A stretch of DNA of 64,000 nt. Source: Kuschelorhynchus macadamiae (Eukaryota > Arthropoda > Insecta > Coleoptera > Curculionidae). The DNA is taken from contig JAUTXW010002468.1 in assembly GCA_030620095.1 (NCBI GenBank), positions 62,001-126,000 on the forward strand, written 5' to 3'. This document shows, piece after piece, positions 24,986 through 39,385 of this stretch; positions within the stretch are counted from its first letter, which is position 1; each line of letters opens with the position of its first letter. The notes under the pieces were generated by a model. The model did no database searches and was not told where the DNA came from. It saw nothing but the letters and a program-made list of their open reading frames with translations. The translations under genes were made by a program, and so were the position numbers.

Positions 24986-25228
24986 AAGAAGATTGGACAA
25001 TGCTTGCGATCCCCGAAAGATCTTGTACCTTTCCAAACAGAAGGAGTATATAAAATTCCTTGCTCCTGTGAAGAAGTGTATGTGGGAGAAACAGGACGCT
25101 CAATATCAACTAGACTTAAAGAACATGAACGATGTATTAAGAAGAAACAAATTGTTTAACCTGCTGTAGCTGAACACCAGCATAACACTGGCACTTTCAT
25201 AAATGTAAAGGAAACCAAGGTTCTAATT
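24983..25228 (+). pseudogene. Inverted GIY-YIG endonuclease fragment of the Penelope-like element
   Basis: The plus-strand sequence from 'cataagaagattggacaatg' to 'aaaccaaggttctaa' is a close inverted copy of about 22985-23220. It carries the start of the GIY-YIG domain (EGVYKI, then CSCEEVYVGETGRS, with the canonical G retained) and is cut off by a stop after KKQIV. The apparent N-terminus of the frame 25036-24728 (MERYKIF...) is only the complement of this fragment. Confidence 0.8.
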
Positions 25229-25288
25229 ACTTCTGTGTTAAACGAATTTCTTAATTATAAAATACAGTTATTGTGTATAATGTTTTAC

Positions 25289-25459
25289 CTTTGCAAATTG
25301 CTGTTTATTTTTTCCAATTATATCGGCCATCTTATCACACCAGTGCCTATGTCTTGGACTGTTGCTGCTTGAAAATTCACTAAAAGTCGTACCCGACTCA
25401 TCGTCCAGTCTGTTTTGCGAATCTGTAGTGTTTTCCATTGCAGAAAGGCTAAGCTCAGA
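25289..25459 (-). CDS. Coiled-coil protein gene, exon 5
   Basis: The minus-strand acceptor GATTTTTTTAG ends at 25460 and the donor AAG|GTAAAA starts at 25288. The 171-nt exon is phase 0 at both ends and encodes residues 285-341. It starts SELSLSAMENTTDSQNRLDD, passes through a Ser-rich linker (FSEFSSSNSPRHRHW) and ends DKMADIIGKNKQQFAK, probably the start of another helix that continues into exon 6. MENTTDSQ resembles MEDTTDSD in exon 6. The family is unknown. The flanking introns hold the Penelope-like and gypsy elements. Confidence 0.75.
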
Positions 25460-25499
25460 CTAAAAAAATCTTAAATGAGGACCCTAATAATTGATTTGA

Positions 25500-25699
25500 A
25501 TTGAAACACAAAATAATATATTGAGGGACAGCCGTATTTTGGGCTTACGTGACCCTGTCTTTAATGTTAGTTTTATTACTACGTTTCGGTTGGTTAGAAC
25601 CTCCGCCCGTTTCCAGGTGAATACAGAATAAGTGCAGCACCTACACGAGGCTTTTTATACTAATCTAACTGACGGATAATGGAGATCCGTTTGGTCATA

Positions 25700-25700
<1 letters not shown>
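25500..25700 (-). other. Second Penelope-end-like remnant
   Basis: The minus strand has CACCTGGAAACGGGCGGAGG then AACCGAAACGTAG (25575-25620), an arrangement like Penelope terminal repeats, though without a CTGAnGA box. No coding sequence is attached. Confidence 0.3.
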
Positions 25701-26582
<882 letters not shown>

Positions 26583-26599
26583 ATTGCCCCCTTCCCAGA

Positions 26600-27800
26600 G
26601 TTGATCGTCCCGATCAAACATCTTCGGTATCTTGGTAATGGGCTAGTCGATGCAGGTGCACCACTTTCATTTTTGTATGAGGGCTCTCCTGAATCCGGTA
26701 TACCAAGTCATTCAGTCGGGTCACCACAGGATATGAGCCTTCCCATGATTTCTGCAACTTCGGCGAGCGTCCTTTAGTTCTTTTTGGAGTCTATAACCAA
26801 ACTTTTTCACCGACTGTAAATCCAGTGTGATTGGCTCGTAAATCATAACGTGACTTCATTCTATCGCTTTCTACCTGCAGTTTATGACAGGCCACTTCAT
26901 GGATTTCTCTGAGGCGTTTACTAACCTGGCTGGCATAGTCCGTAGTAGTTATCTTATTGTCAGGAGGTCGTCCAGTCCAGAGGAAGCAGTTGTTTTTCCA
27001 GTGGATTCATGAACTGCAGGGCGATAGGCCAGTAAAAATGGTTGAATACATTTATATCAGTCACTTTGTTGTTCATTAACTTGGATTTTCGAGTAGTTCT
27101 CCAAAGTTCTATTAAATCTTTCAACCATTCCATCTGACTGCGGATGAAGAGGTGTTGTTCTTGTCTTATGAATTCCTAATAGGCTGCACAGGCTTTTGAA
27201 TACATCGGTTTCAAATTTTCTGCCTTGGTCGGAGTGTATTTCCCGTGGAATTCCATATCGGCAAATCCATTCATGAAATAGTACGTCGGCGACAGTGACC
27301 TTTCACATCTGTACGACTTCCTAACCAATAAAACCTTTCTCGAACTTTTTCAAGAGTCTTCATAACACCAAAACGTCCTCGCCTACACCGTTGTGTACGG
27401 CTTGCAACACTTCAGGAATTCTCTTTGAGGGTAAAATAGTTTGGTATTTGTTATTTTTGCCATGAGAACTTTCCCAGATTCTTTTTAACAGGCCGTCTTT
27501 TATCAATAAAGAGTCCCATAAAGCCCAGTATCCTTTAAATTTCTGGGATTTAGCTGCAATTTCTTGGTAACAAGGTCTTGGTGAATTTTCTAATTTCAGT
27601 TTAATTATAGGGCCAATATCTGGGTCTTCTTGCTGATCTTTGGATAACATTTTTGAATCCCACTCTGGAGAGCTTTGAAGTGCTGTTCTTCGGCAATGGA
27701 AATCGTCAGGATCTTCTCTTTCCTCGTGTCTGTTGCAATATTTACAACTTTCTGGGCATGGTGTTCTTGATAATATTCCTGTAGGCGCTGCAACCACCTG
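26600..27800 (-). pseudogene. Gypsy integrase region
   Basis: The minus-strand frame 27797-27360 covers the linker after RNase H and a region ending LQAVHNGVGE, where an HHCC zinc-binding segment would start. The zinc segment and the first part of the catalytic core are deleted. Below 27300 broken frames show a core remnant in which the expected LHSDQGxxFE reads IHSDQGRKFE. It is followed by the C-terminal chromodomain-like/GPY region (WEGSYPVVTRLNDLVYRIQ and VVHLHRLAHYQ) ending near 26600. The integrase would insert the cDNA copy; this one is non-functional. Confidence 0.75.
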
Positions 27801-28130
27801 GCTATTTGTCCTTCGGGATTCTTAAATTGTAGCAACCATTTGAGTGATGCATGATCCGCCCTTAAAAAGAATTTTTGCCCATACAAGTACTTATGAAAGT
27901 GCTCCAATGTTTTAACAATAGCCAGTAGTTCTTTCCTCGCCACACAGTAGTTGCGTTCAGGTTTAGAAAGAACCTTGCTGAAATAGGCTATTACTCTTTC
28001 TTCGCCATTTTGTACTTGTGACAAAATACCACCAATAGCGGCATTGCTGGCATCGGTGTTTACAATAAACACCTGGGATGGCTCAGGATATGACAACACT
28101 GGAGGATTACACAAGGCTTGCTTCAAGTTA
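27605..28130 (-). pseudogene. Gypsy RNase H
   Basis: The minus-strand frame from 28126 contains VFIVNTDASNAAIGGILSQ (first catalytic aspartate), ERNYCVARKELLAIVKTLEH (catalytic glutamate) and FLRADHASLKWLLQFKNPEG (third acid), the full gypsy RNase H signature. It overlaps the integrase frame at its end, indicating a frameshift near 27620-27790. Confidence 0.85.
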
Positions 28131-28375
28131 TTAAATGCTTCTCCATATTCTTGTGTCCATACATAGCTGTGACTGCTTTCCGTAAGTCGATGGAATGGTC
28201 TAGCGATATTAGCAAAACCTTTTATGAATCGTCTGTAGTACGTACAAAGTCCCAGAAAACTCCTTAGTCCATGTCTGTCCTTTAGTATTGACCAATTTTA
28301 AATGGTTTCAGTCTTCTCAGGATCAGTTTTTACTCCATGTTCGGTAATTACATGGCCTAGATATTTTACTTCTTT

Positions 28376-28860
28376 TTAAAAAAACTGGCCCTTTTTGGGA
28401 CTGAGTTTTAAGCCAGCCATTCTTAGTTTCTGGAAAACAGCTTCAATATTCTTTAAATGACCTTCAAATGTTTTCCCAAGAATAATGATGTCATCTAAAT
28501 ATACTAGGCATGTTTCCCATGTCATTCCATGTAATGTCAGTTCCATTAAACGTTCAAAAGTTACTGGAGCATTGCATAATCCAAAAGGCATAACTTTAAA
28601 TTGCCACAGTCCAGTCCCAGTAGAAAACGCTGTCTTTTCTTTATCATCTGGATTAAGCTTAACTTGCCAATAACCACTTTTCAGGTCCAGGGTTGAGAAC
28701 CATTTTGATCCTGTTAAAGTGTCCAAGGTATCATCAATTCTTGGTAAGGGAAAGTTATCTTTCTTTGTGACGTCATTGAGCCTGTGGAAGTCGACGCAGA
28801 ATCTGGTGGAACCATCTTTCTTCTTAGCCAGGACTACTGGTGATGATCAGAGACTTTGCG
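28376..28860 (-). pseudogene. Gypsy reverse transcriptase
   Basis: The frame 28726-28376 carries STLDLKSGYWQVKL (catalytic aspartate), FKVMPFGLCNAPVTFERLM and LVYLDDIIILG (the YxDD box). Upstream broken frames to about 28860 include VVLAKKKDGSTRFCVDFHRL-type text. A stop after SPKKGQFF and further breaks to 28130 separate it from RNase H. Confidence 0.85.
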
Positions 28861-28984
28861 ATGGCTCTATAATGTCTTGTTTTTCCATATCGTCAAGCAT
28901 CCGATCAACTTCATGTTGCTTTGTCAAAGGTATTCGTCTAGGAGGTTGTTTTATCGGTGCTACATCACTAGTATTAATTCGATG

Positions 28985-29650
28985 TTAAACTATGTTGGTT
29001 TTTCCTAAGTCGCTGTCAACCAAAGAGAAGATATTTTGATTTCTACTCAGAAGTTCTTCCAATTTTGACACCTGATCTTTATTCAGTAACTGTTGTGATG
29101 ATTTCACCAGGTCTTGAAGTACCTTAGGTAAAGTATTTGCAGGTCCTGAAGGCGGCACATTTGTGCAGGTAAATATTGTATTAGCAGGTTGACAGGTTCC
29201 GATCTTGTCACCCTTTTTGACTTGCTGAGGATATTCTTTAATGTTCATTATTTTGACAAATATTGTATTTCTTCTACTTCGACTCAAGGTTCTTGCTGAT
29301 AAAATTCCCTTTGTATATAGCGGATAGTCTTGAATTGGCTCGAACAAAATAACTTCTTCATCTAAGTCATCAAGCACTGTTTTCACTACGCATTCTGACC
29401 TTGCAGATAAAGTAGCATCTTCTAGCAAAATAACTTCTAAGATAGTGGAATTGTTTCTTCGTGGCAGGTTCATAACTATTCCTTCATTTTTCGTACGGAG
29501 GACTCGTTTAGGTATATCAAGGATAAATTTATGTCCGTTCATAACATCAAGACCAAGTATGACGTCATCCATTATATTTGAGGCGAAAACAGCGTGTATG
29601 AAGCTAGTGTTCCCCAGGGTTACTTCAGCTTCATGGATGCCTTTCGCAGG
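28985..29650 (-). pseudogene. Gypsy protease / pol N-terminal region
   Basis: The frame 29572-28985 contains DDVILGLDVMNGHKFILDIP, matching the C-terminal half of a retroviral-type aspartic protease (ILG.D). The D-T/S-G active-site segment upstream lies beyond a stop near 29670 and could not be identified. The rest of the frame is the linker toward reverse transcriptase. Confidence 0.7.
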
Positions 29651-29819
29651 TATAATTTCACCGTTGGCGGTTTACAAGACATATTCATTATCAACACCAC
29701 ATTATTCTGCAGCCGGGATACTTTAATTTTTATTAATGATGATGGGGCTTAGTAGCACCTAGCCAGCCTTCGCCCCTTAAAACTGGCTAATGGGAATTTT
29801 TCCTGAATATCTTCAGGAA

Positions 29820-31117
29820 TCCCATTGCTGGTACAGCGGCTTACCACATTTCCAACAACGGATGCATTTTCTTTATCGAAAAGTTAAAGTTTTATTTTCG
29901 TCTTTCTGATGTTTAAGAAGAATGTGTTGCAGTTCTTTTATAATGTTAGAAGTATTTTCATTTGTAGTCCGGTATTCTGGAGTATACTGTAGTCTTTGTA
30001 GTTTTCCTTGACTCCTGGATGTTTGTTTAGCCGTTTCAAACTGAAGGGCATATGCAAGAGCTTCTGAAATCTTTCTTATTCTAACCATTCTTAAAGCTTG
30101 GTTGGTATCAGGATCGCGAAGGCCTTCAATAAAACTGCTTACTGCCAACTCTTGCTTGATCTCTTCAGGGTAGGATGGATAAGTCAAGTTAATTAGTCAC
30201 ACAATATCTGCTTCGTACTCTTGAAGACTTTCGTTATATTTTTGCCTTCGACATTGAAGTTGGGCTTTATAAACCTCCTGTAGATGTGCTTCACCATAAC
30301 GCATTTATAGATGGCTTACTAATGTCCCAAACTCATTCTGTTTATCTTCAGGTATGTTCCTTAGCACCTTCATTGCTTCACCACGCAAGGAACAAACCAG
30401 TGCTCTTGCCTTTTCGGTGGGTTCCCAAATATTTCCAGTTGCGGCAGCTTCAAATTGTCTCAGGTAAGTAACCCACGCCACTTTACCACCAGACGTAGGT
30501 GGTTTTATCACATGTAATGAAGAGATAACATCGAATTTAAACTCACATTGTTTTCCAAATTGTATCTGGGACCGTAAACTTTGGACTTCCTGCTGCATTT
30601 GGTCATGAACCTCCTAAACTTGCTTTTGTATCTTCTTCTCCATTTGTCCCATTTCCTCTTTTACGTCTTCCTTGGTCTTTGTTAATTCAAATAATTTTCT
30701 AGTTATTTCTTCTTGATTCTTTCTTACGTCTTGTATTTCTTGCTTTACGTCTTCTTGGTTCCTCATCATGTCTTCTTTTATTTCTTGCTTCATATCTTCT
30801 TGATTCTTCCTCATATCTTCTGTAAGTTCGTGCTTTAGTTCCTCTTGGTTCTTCTTCATGTCTTCTTTAAGTTCTTGCTTCATGTCTTCTTGGCTTCTTT
30901 TCATGTCTTCTTGACTTCTCTTCATGTCTTCTTGGTTCTTCTTCATGTCTGGTATTTCTCGTTTTACATCTTCTTGGGTTTTCTTCATGTCTCCTTTAAG
31001 TTCATTCTTCATTTCTTCTTGGGTTTTCTTTATGTCTTCTCGACTTCTCTTCACGTCTTCTTGGTTTTTCTGCATGTCATTATTCATTGCAATAATCAGG
31101 TTCATCAAAAAATCCAA
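29820..31117 (-). pseudogene. Gypsy gag with repetitive charged coil
   Basis: The first frame (31117-30614) begins MDFLMNLIIAMNNDMQ and is built from about ten variants of KKNQEDMKQELKED, a charged coiled coil encoded by a minisatellite. A stop follows; the next frames (30598-30305 and 30187-29873) hold capsid-like text (FEAAATGNIWEPTEKARALV, FIEGLRDPDTNQAL). Near 29830-29870 a decayed zinc knuckle (CWKCGKPLY) remains. Gag would package the RNA. At least two stops break it. Confidence 0.8.
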
Positions 31118-31194
31118 ATTTGCTGCCTTGATTATTGCTGCTAGTAGAAACTATTTTCTTACTTCTATATCTTACTTCTTTTGGATCCTAATCC

Positions 31195-31623
31195 CGCTTC
31201 TGACACACCGGTACACAAACACGTAGTTTCTGAATGCGCTCCTTTTATTCAAAACACAGGTTACAGGTATCACAGATAAACACTGGTTATACCTAACAAT
31301 CGTAACTAAGGTAACTTTAAACTTGTCAATGTCAGCTTGTTAACACTTCGAAATCTCAATTACAACTGAATTAAAATGAGGCCTCGCGGCGCACTTATAT
31401 AGCCTTTAGAAAAGGATGGAATGATCTAGAAAATTCTAGAATAATCTAAATACTACAGAGTGAGATGAATTAAGCCTAACAGAACATTCGAGAACGATTT
31501 TTGACACTAACATAGTCCTTACATGGATAAAAATTAAGGTAAGGCTACTTTAATAAAATAACAAACAATAAATAAATTCATCTAAATCTTAACAAATCTA
31601 TAACTAGGCCTAAATTCGTAACA
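31195..31623 (-). repeat. Gypsy 5' LTR (inner end approximate)
   Basis: It begins TGTTACGAATTTAGG at 31623 on the minus strand. A TATATAAG-like box (about 31395-31402) and an AATAAA (near 31245) sit in promoter and polyadenylation order. Because the 3' LTR is truncated, the inner boundary near 31195 is only estimated, and the primer-binding site was not identified. Confidence 0.65.
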
Positions 31624-31634
31624 ATATATATTAC

Positions 31635-31784
31635 CTCAAGGTGTTCAAGACTTCTATCGAGACCAAAATCGTTACTAGGTGTGTTCAGGTTTTCGAGGTT
31701 CCTCTCAAGCTGCTTAATTTTTTCCTGAATTTTCTTCATATCCAGTTCAGTTTGAGACACAGACGCCAGAACATTAGCAGTTTG
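31635..31784 (-). CDS. Coiled-coil protein gene, exon 4
   Basis: The minus-strand acceptor TTATCTTTCTAG ends at 31785 and the donor GAG|GTAATA starts at 31634. The 150-nt exon is phase 0 on both sides and encodes residues 235-284: QTANVLASVSQTELDMKKIQ, then a heptad-rich EKIKQLERNLENL, a Pro/Asn break, and DRSLEHLE. It is likely a short coiled coil. The donor lies only 11 bp from the 5' end of the gypsy element, so the retrotransposon inserted almost at the splice site. Confidence 0.8.
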
Positions 31785-31923
31785 CTAGAAAGATAAAATG
31801 TTCAAATATTTCTACTTCAGATTAAATTTTTGTTATTTTATTTGACAAAATTTACGCCTAATTTACTTTTACCTACCTCATTTCGCTAAGTATGACACCT
31901 GTTTTAAGTGAAAGCTGCACAAT

Positions 31924-32042
<119 letters not shown>

Positions 32043-32070
32043 GTATAAACAGTGTGTCTACTTAAGTTCT

Positions 32071-32247
32071 CTACCTATTTCCAAAAGTCTTGAATTTAGT
32101 TAGAATATTGCCCACTGTTGTGAAATGTATAATTTTATCGGGGTGTCTGTTGTTAAAAATGTCTGCAGCTTCTCGAAATGTTTTATAATTTTCTCCGACA
32201 ACTAAAATTATGTTAATTTTATCTTCTTTGCTTAATTTCAGCGGCAT
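32071..32247 (-). pseudogene. Mariner-type transposase N-terminal fragment
   Basis: A 58-codon minus-strand frame starts MPLKLSKEDKINIILVVG, continues with FREAADIFNNRHPDK and FTTVGNILTKFKTFGN, and then stops. The pattern (helix, FxxAAxxFNxxHP, then TVxxIxxKFxxTG) is the N-terminal helix-turn-helix domain of the same kind of transposase as the elements at 32451, 50717 and 57579, but from a different copy. The catalytic part is absent; (TA)n tracts lie on both sides. Confidence 0.65.
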
Positions 32248-32393
32248 TTCTTTTTACTATAATATTTAAACTGATGTTTCAATAAAGTAATACAATATTG
32301 TGGTTGACAATGGCAGTGACAATGCCATTATCAACAATCGATAAATAAGGAAATTTTGCTGGTATGTAGGTAGGAACAAAAGTAAGAAACTGT

Positions 32394-32395
<2 letters not shown>

Positions 32396-32450
<55 letters not shown>
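32396..32450. repeat. (TA)n microsatellite abutting a mariner-type element
   Basis: About 55 bp of TA immediately left of the inverted repeat at 32451. Confidence 0.97.
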
Positions 32451-35182
<2,732 letters not shown>

Positions 35183-35381
35183 ATTTTTATAATGGGGTTT
35201 CCCGTTTATTAATAATAAATAAATAAATAAATTAAAAATAAAAAATAATTAAAGACTAAGCGTGCACTTTGCAATATGAAGTAAGTTTAATTTGCTCAAT
35301 ATACTTGTTTGTGGCAGCTAATCCCATTATTTTTAAAACATCAAAATTAAACAGTTTTTGTAATTTTGTAATATTTCTTAC

Positions 35382-35625
35382 CTGAACGGCTGGAGGAATA
35401 GTATTGTCAAACTCTGACCCAAAACTAAATCCCCCAAAATAGCTCCACTTATTTTTGTCACTATTTTCATCTCTTTCTGGTAAATGTTCATTATTACAGT
35501 CACTTGTGAATAATTTCTGTTGAGACGCAATGTAGCGTTCGTGTAGTTTATTATATTCAGTTTCCAGAAGCTTCAGTTTCTTCTCCAATATTTCTTTATC
35601 TCGACTAACTTGTTCCAGTTGCTGT
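35382..35625 (-). CDS. Coiled-coil protein gene, exon 3
   Basis: The minus-strand acceptor TTTATTTACAG ends at 35626 and the donor CAG|GTAAGA starts at 35381. The 244-nt exon begins with the third base of an Arg codon, matching the AG left by exon 2. It encodes residues 154-234: QQLEQVSRDKEILEKKLKLL continues the coiled coil of exon 2, then a polar acidic stretch (EHLPERDENSDKNK) and an aromatic-rich motif WSYFGGFSFGSEFD, possibly a binding motif (inference), ending TIPPAVQ. It is the most distinctive segment for a homology search. Confidence 0.85.
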
Positions 35626-37116
35626 CTGTAAATAAACAAATCAAATATAAACTACTCATCAACAACTAAGAATAACTAATATTTTGTTACAATTTTTAAA
35701 GGCCAATATCTCTGGTTTGGATAATAGAAATCCAATGCAGTTTCTTGCATGAGTCTTAGTAGATTTGTATTTATGACCAAAAAAAAATCCGTCTGACCGA
35801 AGTAGGTATGGTCTTACTTCGCCCACGTGAACTAGTCTAGTCTTTTAGTTTTTCGTTATCTCTTCTATTGTACAAATTAATTATTACTACTTGTTGAGTT
35901 TTTGTTTTTTATATCTGTATGGAACAGAATTGTAACTGTCTCAGAATTTGCTTTTTAAATAATTAGATTTATAGTTTTAACTCATATCTAGTAACTACTT
36001 CATTTCCTTTAGTCCTTGGAATATTTGTGCTGCTGACTATGATGATAGGCTCGGATTCGTTTACAACCATCTGCTTTAAACTCTCGATAGCTGCGAAGCC
36101 TAGTAATTTAAACAGAGCTCCTTCACTTTTCAAACAACCTTCTCATTTAACTATTATTTATTTATTTTTTAAAAAAGTCTGGGTTTCTGCGGATTCGATC
36201 TCGGACCTTGTATTCAACGGACTCGACCCATAACCTCCAGGCCAGCTTGGAATTCATTGGGAACATTTAAGATTAAGGGACTGTCTTAGAAGAAATACAT
36301 GATCTATTTTGTTTCCCATGTGCTTTTTACGGAGATTGTTTAGACAAATATTTGATGGAACAAACAAAGAACCTATAGGGGAAAAGATAAAAAGGATATG
36401 AGGTAAGGAGGAAGGAATTGGCTTTATCGGAGACAGTAAACATTCACTAGAAGATAAATTTGGCAAAAAGGCGGATCCAGTCATGAGTTTCGGGGGCAAT
36501 CACAAATCACTCAAACAGTGACTCAACTAGCAAAATCTGGAATCGAGAGACGACAAAATCAAAATAACAGATCACAGAAACGTTAACTTATTAAAACCAT
36601 ATCTTCAACTAGATGAAGAACACCATGAATCAATAATCTAAAGCTTGAGAGAAACTTCAACAAATCCGTTCCCAAGAGAATCGGAGAGTTGTTCAATAAA
36701 AAAAAACATTGTCACTAGTTCTGATGTGTATATCCAACCTACACCAGGGTTTTCAGGATTTAAATCCCAAACGGCGGCTATGATCAGCAAGTTTGTGAGT
36801 CAGAACCATAACACTCCTATTAATTATCAAAATTGTACATTCTTTTATAACTGAAATATTAATAAACAGGACTAAAGTTAGCTTATGAATAATTTGTATT
36901 AGGAAAATTTGTTATAACTTAATAAACTTCTACAAACTCGGGAAATGTCCTGTCCAAACATAACACGCGGATAAAATATGTCCTAATGGACATTTTTAAA
37001 AATTTAGTTTTCAGCCATTTTTTTTAACAAAAGCATTCGTGCATGCTTTTATTAAAAAATTGACTTCAGACAAAATTCTCAAAAATTTCCGGAAATTTTT
37101 TCTGCACTAGTTATAC
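35626..37116. other. Intron sequence with a tRNA-like SINE relic
   Basis: Apart from the tRNA-like segment at 36181-36252, nothing was recognised. Short open frames look random. Confidence 0.4.
36181..36252 (-). mobile_element. tRNA-derived SINE head (weak)
   Basis: On the minus strand AGCTGGCCTGGAGGTTA resembles an RNA polymerase III A box (TRGCnnAGnGG) and, about 45 nt downstream, GATCGAATCCGC resembles a B box (GGTTCGAnTCC). An A/T-rich tail with AAAT repeats follows (36180-36155). The fit is imperfect and the body very short. Confidence 0.35.
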
Positions 37117-37420
37117 GGGGTGTTAATGAATGTCACGTAGATACGGCAGGTGATAATTATTTGGCTTATTTTATGACTAAAATTTCATATAAACATGGGT
37201 CCGCAAATGATTCGTTTCGGAGATACAGGGTGTTGAAGTCGAAATTTTATTTCAGACTTTTTTAAATAACTTTGGCAATGGGAAGTCATAATTTTGTAAT
37301 AGTTTTTATGTAGCACTTAGAGGGCGCTACGTACCTTATTATTATTTACTTTAATTTGCCATAACTTTTTGGCTTTTTTGTGAATAAACCTTATTTTTAC
37401 ATCTTTTTTAAGTAGAAAAT
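37117..37420 (+). repeat. Solo mariner-type terminal repeat
   Basis: It starts TA-CGGGGTGTTAATGAATG and includes an internal 'gagatacagggtgttgaag' (37210) like the other long mariner-type arms. No matching right arm lies within several kb. Confidence 0.45.
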
Positions 37421-38419
37421 GCATACTTGCTTAATAACTCTAGACTAGCCATGTCAAACATGCGGCCCAGTGAACATTTTTCTGCGGTCCAAGTCAGTTT
37501 TGACAACAGCCAGATAATGCGGCCCACGAACAAGTTGAAGACCGTTTTTGAAAGCGCGCGTCGCTGCAACAACGATTGGTATAATAAAATGTATAATTGC
37601 ACATAGTGCCATCTATGTTTAGGAAGATGAACTACACATACTCAACCTAAAACCTAAAGCCAAACGTTATCTAGCTTGTTCCATAAAATTCTATCGCGCA
37701 AAAACATAGATGACGCTATCTGAACATTCTGGAAAGAACTCGAGAAATCACAATCCATATATAAGTCGTGTTCGATTGAGTTCAGTCGTTCAGTGTTTAG
37801 TCAGTTATGAGTCAGTTGCGATAGTTTCGGGTTGAGTTGCGGATTTATTGTTACAACACTTAACAGTACTTATTATAATTTATTTCGGATACAGTTTTTA
37901 ACATGTCTCTTTCAAAACCAAGTGGAAATAAGAGGAGACTTGGAGATGAGCATCGTATCTTTCAAGAAAAGTGGGAATTAGAGTTTTTTTGCTATGAAGG
38001 GAAAGAAAAAATTATTTGTTTGATTTGTAATAGTACGCTATTACGCGTGTACTGTAACAAATTATATTATATAATTTTGGGACACCAACTGTACTATTAC
38101 AAATCAAACAAATAATTTTAGTACGTCGCTATGATATTCATTGCATGGTCAGAAACGAGAAGTTAAATAAGTTAAAATCAAACCATTTATTGAAAGTGAA
38201 TTTATAAAAGAGTGCGTTGTAAAGGCCGCGGAAATTGTAAGTCCCGGGAGCGTGAAGGCATTTCAAGATATATCCTTGTCCCGGAATACTGTCGCTGAAA
38301 GAGTTACTGAGTTGGCTGCTAATATAAGTGATCAGATAAAAACAAAATCAGAATCTTACTTGCATTTTCTATTGCCTGTGACGAAGGTACGGATGTGTGT
38401 TGCATGATTTGAAATTGAA

Positions 38420-39385
38420 ATTCAAACAAGAGATCAATGGAAGGAGGATATGACACCTCATCGGGCTGACGTTCAATCGTGGTATACGGACGGTTCGTGG
38501 ATGGCCAATTCTGGGTCAGCTGGCGCCGGAATATACCGGTCGGACCGAGGTGTCGGAGAGGCCTTTCCGCTGGGAAGACACACTACTGTTTTCCAGGCTG
38601 AGGTCTATGCTATATTGCAAGTTGCAATAAAGGATGAAGTCAGGATGGGAGCGGAGAGTGAAATCCGCATTCATTCACACAGTCAAGCGGCTCCTAAAGC
38701 CATCAGCAAGCCCAGGATGAGCTCAGCTCTTGTCCAGGAATGCAGAGATGCGCTAAGTGAGCTAGCAAGGACAAAGGTAGTAATACTAAAATGGGTCCCT
38801 GGGCATAGTGGAGTCGAGGGCAACGAGAAAGCGGATGAGTTTGCCAGGAATGGATCGAACCTTCATTTCTCTAGCCCAGAACCTTACCTGGGTATAGCCA
38901 AACAACAATGCTCCCAGGCCCTGAATAAATGGACCTGGGGTAATACAAAGGAGAATTGGTGAAGGATAAACCATTTCAGACAGGCAAAGGAAATGCTGCC
39001 CAACCCATGCAAGTCCAGGACATCTTGGCTGATGTCAAGGTGCAGACAGGCGATTGGGGACCTAATTGGCATTTTGACAGGACATTGTATACTTAACAGG
39101 CACATGTACCGACTGGGGCTAGTGGACGGCCCTAGCTGTCCTAACTGTGGGACAGAGGAGGAGGATCCCTATCATCTTGTTGGTACGTGTGAAAAGTGGA
39201 CAAGACCACGCTGGAATACCTTCGGCGTCGAGTCCCTTTCCAAGGAAGAACTACAACACCTCGACTGGGGTAAGTTGCTCTCCTTCATTGTGTGGAGTAT
39301 GTGAGGTGCCGGGGTTAGTGAAAAGGGCTTTTGAGTGTTTTTGGCCTAGTTGCTGGGCTTGTCCCCCATCTTACTACTACTACTA
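38420..39385 (+). mobile_element. 5'-truncated non-LTR retrotransposon inside the hAT gene
   Basis: A foreign GC-richer block interrupts the hAT coding sequence. It carries RNase H and a Cys/His tail and ends in a TTACTACTACTACTAC tail (about 39370-39385), a simple-repeat 3' end as in I-type elements. I could not find a clean target duplication, and about 90 bp of hAT coding sequence seems missing, so insertion may have deleted target DNA. Confidence 0.7.
38450..39304 (+). pseudogene. Non-LTR ORF2 3' end: RNase H plus Cys/His tail
   Basis: The frame 38450-38962 holds an almost complete RNase H: WYTDGSW (first catalytic Asp), FQAEVYAILQVA (Glu), then IHSHSQAA where an ...SDSQAA aspartate is expected, so the third acid appears changed to H, and VILKWVPGHSGVEGNEKADE. 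A stop near 38962 is followed by LIGILTGHCILNRHMYRLGL, CPNCG and HLVGTCEKW, the Cys/His tail. The domain order matches the copy at 4056-4774, but divergence suggests a different subfamily. Confidence 0.8.

Larger units (their letters stand above)
22640..25250 (-). mobile_element. Penelope-like element (GIY-YIG type) with inverted partial copy
   Basis: A minus-strand retroelement with the Penelope order: a long N-terminal region, reverse transcriptase, then a C-terminal GIY-YIG endonuclease. The terminal region near 22725-22765 carries the CTGAAGATGCC..GGCGAAACGTC arrangement typical of Penelope ends. At 24983-25228 a plus-strand copy of the endonuclease region lies head to head with the N-terminal end of the main copy, a rearrangement common in Penelope-like elements. 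It occupies intron 5 of the coiled-coil gene. Confidence 0.85.

Noticed and set aside
24983..25036. MERYKIFRGSQALS as the Penelope N-terminus
   Set aside because: This text is the complement of the inverted GIY-YIG fragment at 24983-25228, so it is an accident of the rearrangement.
37903..38115. A domesticated zinc-finger host gene
   Set aside because: The downstream text matches hAT transposase and is broken by frameshifts and a retrotransposon insert, so it is a pseudogene.
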